DNA from: DATHGT01 sp035317605
Lineage (GTDB): Bacteria; Methylomirabilota; Methylomirabilia; Rokubacteriales; CSP1-6
NCBI GenBank assembly: GCA_035317605.1
Contig: DATHGT010000218.1
Coordinates: forward strand, 1-27,142
Direction: 5' to 3'
DNA length: 27,142 nt
The notes beneath the pieces are model-generated. The model did not search any database. It saw only the letters and a program-made list of their open reading frames with translations, and was not told the origin of the DNA. Position numbers and translations under genes: made by a program. Shown here piece after piece: positions 23,840-27,142 of the stretch (positions within the stretch are counted from its first letter, which is position 1; each line of letters opens with the position of its first letter).

Positions 23840-26190
23840 GCGGCGCGCGAGAAATTCCGGGCGCCTGTCCTCTGGATTGCCCGGACACGTGTAGCTGGAT
23901 CGTCACCGTGGAGGACGGGACGGCGACGGCGCTGCGCGGCGATCGCCGACATCCGTTCACGCGCGGCGCGCTCTGCGTCAAGGTCAAGGGCTTCCTCGAC
24001 TACACGCGCTCGCCGGATCGCTTGCTCTATCCGCAGCGACGGGTGGGCGCCAAGGGCGAGGGTCGCTTCGCGCGGATCTCGTGGGGCGAGGCGCTGGGCG
24101 AGATCGCCGAGCGGTGGAAGGCGATCATCGCCCGTCACGGGGCGCAGGCGATCTGGCCCTATCAGGGCACGGGCAGCATGGGCATCCTCCAGGGCGTCGC
24201 CGGCTGCGGCCAGCGACTCTGGAACGTGCTGGGGACCTCACGGCACGTGATGACGATCTGCACGATCGCCGGCGGTGTTGGTACCGGCTACACGCTCGGC
24301 CATCCGCAAGTCGGCATGGACCCCGAGACCTTCAGTGCCTCCAGACTGATCCTGCTCTGGGGCACCAACACGCTCACCACGAATCATCACCTGTGGAAAT
24401 ACATCGAAGCGGCGCGTCGCGACGGCGCCTACCTGGTGGTGATCGATCCCATCCGCACGCGAACGGCCGAGCGTGCCGACGAGCACATCGCGCTCATCCC
24501 CGGCACGGACGCCGCGCTCGCGCTCGGGCTTCTCAACGTGGTGGTGTCGCTGGGCAAGGAGGACCGTGAGTTCATCGAGTCCCACACGACGGGCTGGGAG
24601 CAGTTTCGCGAGCGCATTCTGGAGTACCCGCCGGAGCGCGTGGCGGACATCACCGGGGTGGCGCGCGAGCGCATCGTCGCCCTCGGCGAGCGCCTGGCCA
24701 CGACGCGGCCGACCGGCATTCGCCTGGCCATGGGCATGCAGCGTCACGGCGGCGGCGGAATGGCCGCGCGCGCGATCACCTGCATTCCCGGCGTGACCGG
24801 CGACTGGCGCTATCCGGGCGGCGGGGCCGTCTACGACACGCGCGGGTTCTTCCGCGGCGACTGGAAGACGCTGGTGCGCGACGACCTTCGTCCTCCCGAC
24901 GTGCGCCGGCTCAGCATGACACGGCTCGGCGAAGGGCTGCTCGAGGTGACCGACCCGCCGGTGCGATCGCTCCTGGTCTACAGCAGTAATCCGCTCGTGA
25001 CCGTGCCCGATCAGAACAAGGTCCGGCGGGGGCTGGCCCGCGACGATCTCTTCACGATCGTCATCGATCACTTTCAGACCGATACCGCGGACTACGCCGA
25101 CCTCCTGTTGCCCGCGACCATGCAGACCGAGCAGCCGGACCTGCACTACGCGTACGGCCATCTCTACGTCGCGTGGAACGAGCCGGCGGTGTCCCCGCCC
25201 GGCGAGTGCCTGTCCAACAGCGAGATCTTCCGCCGGCTCGCGCGGGCGCTCGGCGTGACCGAGCCCTGCGTGTACGAGGGCGACGAGGCGATGGCCCGAC
25301 AGGTCCTCGCGTCGGGCGATCCCGCGCTCGAAGGCATCACGCTCGAGCGGCTCCGCCGCGAGGGCTGGGCGCGTCTCAACGTGCCCACCCCGTTCGTGCC
25401 CTTCGCCAACGGCTTCCGCACGAAGTCGGGCAAGCTGGAGTTCTACTCATCGCGCATGGCCGAGGCCGGGCTCGACCCGGTGCCCGCGTTCACGCCGCCC
25501 TACGAAGCGGCCCAGCGCGACACGGATCTCGCGCGCCGCTACCCGCTGGCCCTCATCGCCCCGGCCTCGCACTATTTCCTGAACGCGATGTTCGTCAACG
25601 TGCCCGAGCTGGCCCAGCGCCAGGGCGGCCCCACGATCGAGCTGCACCCGGACGACGCGAAAGCGCGCGGGCTCGGCGACGGCGAGCTGGCGCGCGTCCA
25701 CAACGACCGCGGCGAATTCCAGGCCCGAGTCATCGTCAGCGACCGCGTGTCGCCGGGCGTGGCCGCCGGGATCAAAGGGTTCTGGCCCAAGCTCGTGGCG
25801 GGAGCCGCCAACGCGAACGCCACCGTCGCCGAGCGCGACTCCGACATGGGCGGCGGCGCGGTCTTCCACGACAACCGCGTCGAAGTCTCGCGTCTTTCAG
25901 ACGACGAATCACACGCAGGAGGACATCGAATGGCGACCACCGAGACTCCGCTTACTCGCGCGCTCGAACATCTCGCGGCCGGCCAGTGGCAGCCCGCCCA
26001 CGAGATCGTGCAGAAGGAAGACTCACCGCTCGCCGCCTGGCTCCACGGCATCGTCCACATCCTCGAGGGCGATCTGAAGAACGCTCAGGGCTGGTACAAA
26101 CGGGCCGACCGCGCCTTCCCGGGAGCCGAGGCGGTCCAAAGCGAGATCACCGCGGCGCGCGCGGCGGTGGAATCCGCGAGCGCAAGGTAA
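23836..26190 (+). CDS. Molybdopterin oxidoreductase, in-frame fused to a small helical protein
   Basis: The frame codes 784 residues. The N-terminal [4Fe-4S] site is C11-x3-C15-x3-C19 and C47 (GALCVK), followed by the molybdopterin domains. C142 in MTICTIAGG lies near where many members keep the residue bound to molybdenum; that role is inferred. The catalytic part belongs to the BisC/NarB-like family and would transfer electrons to or from an unknown substrate. Family-like sequence ends near VFHDNRVEV at about residue 690, and the remaining 86 residues from 25930 match a separate small protein with its own ribosome binding site. No stop separates them, so this is a true fusion, a lost stop, or an assembly error. 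The GTG start overlaps the thioesterase stop. Confidence 0.86.
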   Translation: MSGAREIPGACPLDCPDTCSWIVTVEDGTATALRGDRRHPFTRGALCVKVKGFLDYTRSPDRLLYPQRRVGAKGEGRFARISWGEALGEIAERWKAIIARHGAQAIWPYQGTGSMGILQGVAGCGQRLWNVLGTSRHVMTICTIAGGVGTGYTLGHPQVGMDPETFSASRLILLWGTNTLTTNHHLWKYIEAARRDGAYLVVIDPIRTRTAERADEHIALIPGTDAALALGLLNVVVSLGKEDREFIESHTTGWEQFRERILEYPPERVADITGVARERIVALGERLATTRPTGIRLAMGMQRHGGGGMAARAITCIPGVTGDWRYPGGGAVYDTRGFFRGDWKTLVRDDLRPPDVRRLSMTRLGEGLLEVTDPPVRSLLVYSSNPLVTVPDQNKVRRGLARDDLFTIVIDHFQTDTADYADLLLPATMQTEQPDLHYAYGHLYVAWNEPAVSPPGECLSNSEIFRRLARALGVTEPCVYEGDEAMARQVLASGDPALEGITLERLRREGWARLNVPTPFVPFANGFRTKSGKLEFYSSRMAEAGLDPVPAFTPPYEAAQRDTDLARRYPLALIAPASHYFLNAMFVNVPELAQRQGGPTIELHPDDAKARGLGDGELARVHNDRGEFQARVIVSDRVSPGVAAGIKGFWPKLVAGAANANATVAERDSDMGGGAVFHDNRVEVSRLSDDESHAGGHRMATTETPLTRALEHLAAGQWQPAHEIVQKEDSPLAAWLHGIVHILEGDLKNAQGWYKRADRAFPGAEAVQSEITAARAAVESASAR
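25930..26190 (+). CDS. Small TPR-like helical protein (internal start)
   Basis: An 86-residue reading from the ATG at 25930 in the same frame as the molybdopterin gene, preceded by AGGAGG at about 6 nt. The sequence (PLAAWLHGIVHILEGDLKNAQGWYKRADR) looks like one tetratricopeptide-type helical pair and resembles small stand-alone proteins seen in other bacteria. The strong internal site suggests it is translated alone, in addition to or instead of being a fusion tail. The function is unknown. Confidence 0.65.
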   Translation: MATTETPLTRALEHLAAGQWQPAHEIVQKEDSPLAAWLHGIVHILEGDLKNAQGWYKRADRAFPGAEAVQSEITAARAAVESASAR

Positions 26191-26213
26191 GCGTCAGCGA
26201 GGGCACGAGCCCC

Positions 26214-26229
26214 GCGATCGAGTGATCGC
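26214..26229. terminator. Short hairpin between convergent genes
   Basis: GCGATC-GAGT-GATCGC forms a 6-bp stem with a 4-nt loop in the 64-bp gap after the molybdopterin/TPR gene. No T-run follows, so its role is weakly supported. Confidence 0.3.
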
Positions 26230-26254
26230 CATAGCGCGCGTCTGAACGCTCGCG

Positions 26255-26467
26255 CTAGCGTGGCCGATCGACGAACATCACGTCGGCATCCATTCGGCCA
26301 CAGGCCCGACAGCGCCCGACTTGCTGGTGAAGTGTCAACACCCTTGCGATTCGGTCGATCACCGTCGCGGTTCGCTTGGCCGACACGCCGCTCTTCGACG
26401 CGATACAGTCGACACAGGTCGGCCGGTCCAGGATCAATGCTGTGACGAGAGGGGCGAGGTTCGGCAT
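26255..26467 (-). CDS. Small zinc-ribbon/helix-turn-helix-like protein
   Basis: A 70-residue protein with C18-x2-C21 (PTCVDC) and a later C-x2-C pair (GRCRACGR), consistent with one zinc site. The region between (SGVSAKRTATVIDRIARVL) looks like a helix-turn-helix or winged-helix core. GGAGGTTG lies about 6 nt before the ATG at 26467. A longer reading from 26743 would run through the next gene and has no site. It probably binds DNA, RNA or protein, but I do not know its targets. It follows the 51-residue gene by 43 nt. Confidence 0.75.
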   Translation of the reverse strand: MPNLAPLVTALILDRPTCVDCIASKSGVSAKRTATVIDRIARVLTLHQQVGRCRACGRMDADVMFVDRPR

Positions 26468-26484
26468 GGCGCAACCTCCAGGGT

Positions 26485-26504
26485 CGCCGCGCGATCGCGC
26501 GGCG
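26485..26504. repeat. Perfect 20-bp palindrome between two small zinc genes
   Basis: CGCCGCGCGA followed by its exact reverse complement, with GCGATCGC at the centre. It lies in the 43-bp intercistronic gap and can form a 10-bp cruciform or RNA stem. It may be an operator or a transcript-processing or stability site. Confidence 0.7.
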
Positions 26505-26510
26505 AAAGAA

Positions 26511-26666
26511 TCAAGCGGCCTTGGGCACGCTTTCGCTGTCCGTCCGCTCACCGCCCGCGAGGTCCTTCTGCACGCACGTCGAGTGCACGGCCACGCTGCC
26601 GCGCAACGGCTCCGCACGTTCACTCCGGCGAATCGGCTTGCCACAGAACCAACAGTCCGACGCCAT
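26511..26666 (-). CDS. 51-residue zinc-finger-like micro-protein
   Basis: A 51-residue protein. C5-x2-C8 (DCWFCGK) and H28-x2-C31 (VHSTC) form a LIM/treble-clef-like zinc site. GGAGGAAAT stands about 4-8 nt before the ATG at 26666, which is the strongest support that it is real. It lies about 97 nt downstream of rnpB on the same strand and 43 nt before the 70-residue zinc protein, so the two may form a small operon. The function is unknown. Confidence 0.72.
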   Translation of the reverse strand: MASDCWFCGKPIRRSERAEPLRGSVAVHSTCVQKDLAGGERTDSESVPKAA

Positions 26667-26762
26667 CGCGATTTCCTCCTGGCCGAACAAAACTGCAGGA
26701 CCGGGGCCAAACCGAAAGCCGCGAAATGGGCAAGGCGGTGCACAGTGTTGAAAGAGGAAAGT

Positions 26763-27140
26763 GCGCCAGAGAGGGCGTGTAAGCCGGGTCCTGTGAGAGC
26801 CGTTGCCGGCTCCCGACGGTCATTTCTCTAGGGCGCCGGTTACCCGGCGTCTCGAGCGGCCTGACCCGAGAGCGGGGCGGGCCACCCCATTGCTCTCCTA
26901 TTCGGCCTTGCTCCGGGTGGGGTTTACCGAGCCGACGCGGTCACCCGCGCCGCTGGTGAGCTCTTACCTCACCGTTTCACCCTTACCGTTCCGCTCACGC
27001 GGCCCGGCGGTTTGTTTTCTGTGGCACTGGTCCGTGGGGTCACCCCCCCTGGGCGTTACCCAGCACCCTGCCCTGCGGAGCCCGGACTTTCCTCTCGTCA
27101 CCTCGCGATGACCAGCGACCGTCCAACCTTCTCTGGCGCG
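26763..27140 (-). ncRNA. rnpB: RNase P RNA (bacterial class A), complete
   Basis: About 378 nt, the same size as E. coli RNase P RNA. P1 is formed by the ends: GCGCCAGAGA near 27139 pairs with TCTCTGGCGC near 26763. The P4 5' strand and flank read GAGGAAAGTCCGGGCTCC, and the 3' side reads ACAGGACCCGGCTTAC. CCGGAGCAAGGCC and GAAATGACCGTC of the conserved core are also present. It is the catalytic subunit that matures tRNA 5' ends. The reading is on the minus strand, ending two bases inside the window edge; plus-strand frames over it are not genes. Confidence 0.97.
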
Positions 27141-27142
27141 AG

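Noticed and set aside
26803..27111. Plus-strand frames at the right end of the window
   Set aside because: They are antisense to the RNase P RNA, whose conserved core and P1 ends are all present.

Overview
This is a very GC-rich, gene-dense bacterial window of about 27 kb. It holds roughly 29 protein genes on both strands, a complete RNase P RNA and no insertion sequence, CRISPR array, tRNA or rRNA that I can see. No gene-free stretch exceeds 300 bases; the longest gap is about 257 bp (14879-15135). The mix of catabolic ligases, UbiD, DUF169, DUF993, a selenoprotein radical SAM enzyme and an XRE/MmyB regulator resembles uncultured soil bacteria such as Rokubacteria/Methylomirabilota or neighbouring lineages. 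That placement is inferred from gene content and base composition only.

Left part (1-7651). A minus-strand operon runs tpx, a 2,3-dihydroxybenzoate/salicylate-type aryl-AMP ligase, an 84-residue Cys-rich protein and a PaaA/BoxB-like diiron oxygenase that is cut by the window edge. The last three genes are joined by 4-bp GTGA and ATGA overlaps, so they look like a small aromatic acid activation and oxygenation module. Divergently, ubiD, a second acyl/aryl-CoA ligase, a membrane protein with a TIR-like domain and an N-terminal LFKPLL repeat, and a half-size UPF0016 cation transporter form a plus-strand operon. A 9-bp hairpin separates it from the convergent purE.

Middle part (7685-14878). The most striking object is a B12-binding-type radical SAM gene on the minus strand (12236-13639). 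Its apparent stop is a TGA directly after ...EPWFC. Reading through it gives Cys-Sec-Ala-Glu-Pro plus eight more residues, then tandem TGA stops. A 6-bp stem with an AGTT loop lies 19 nt after the TGA, as expected for a bacterial SECIS element. I therefore annotate a selenoprotein of 467 residues. Downstream on the same strand follow three tandem 35-36 bp GC-rich repeats, an Nfu-type Fe-S protein, an ATP-grasp ligase, a DUF169 protein and a zinc alcohol dehydrogenase. Divergent to the radical SAM gene is a CDGSH iron-sulfur protein. Next come two coupled small orphan genes and an RRM protein with a glycine-rich tail and a strong terminator-like hairpin.

Right part (15136-27142). This holds an orphan receiver domain, a periplasm-facing metallo-beta-lactamase fold hydrolase, an amidohydrolase, an amino acid permease followed by an XRE/MmyB regulator, a 64-residue basic protein, a DUF993 aldolase-like protein, a secreted beta-helix protein, a carboxylesterase, and a thioesterase overlapping a molybdopterin oxidoreductase. 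The oxidoreductase runs in frame into a small helical-repeat protein that has its own strong ribosome binding site. The window ends with two tiny zinc-ribbon-like genes located downstream of the complete rnpB gene.
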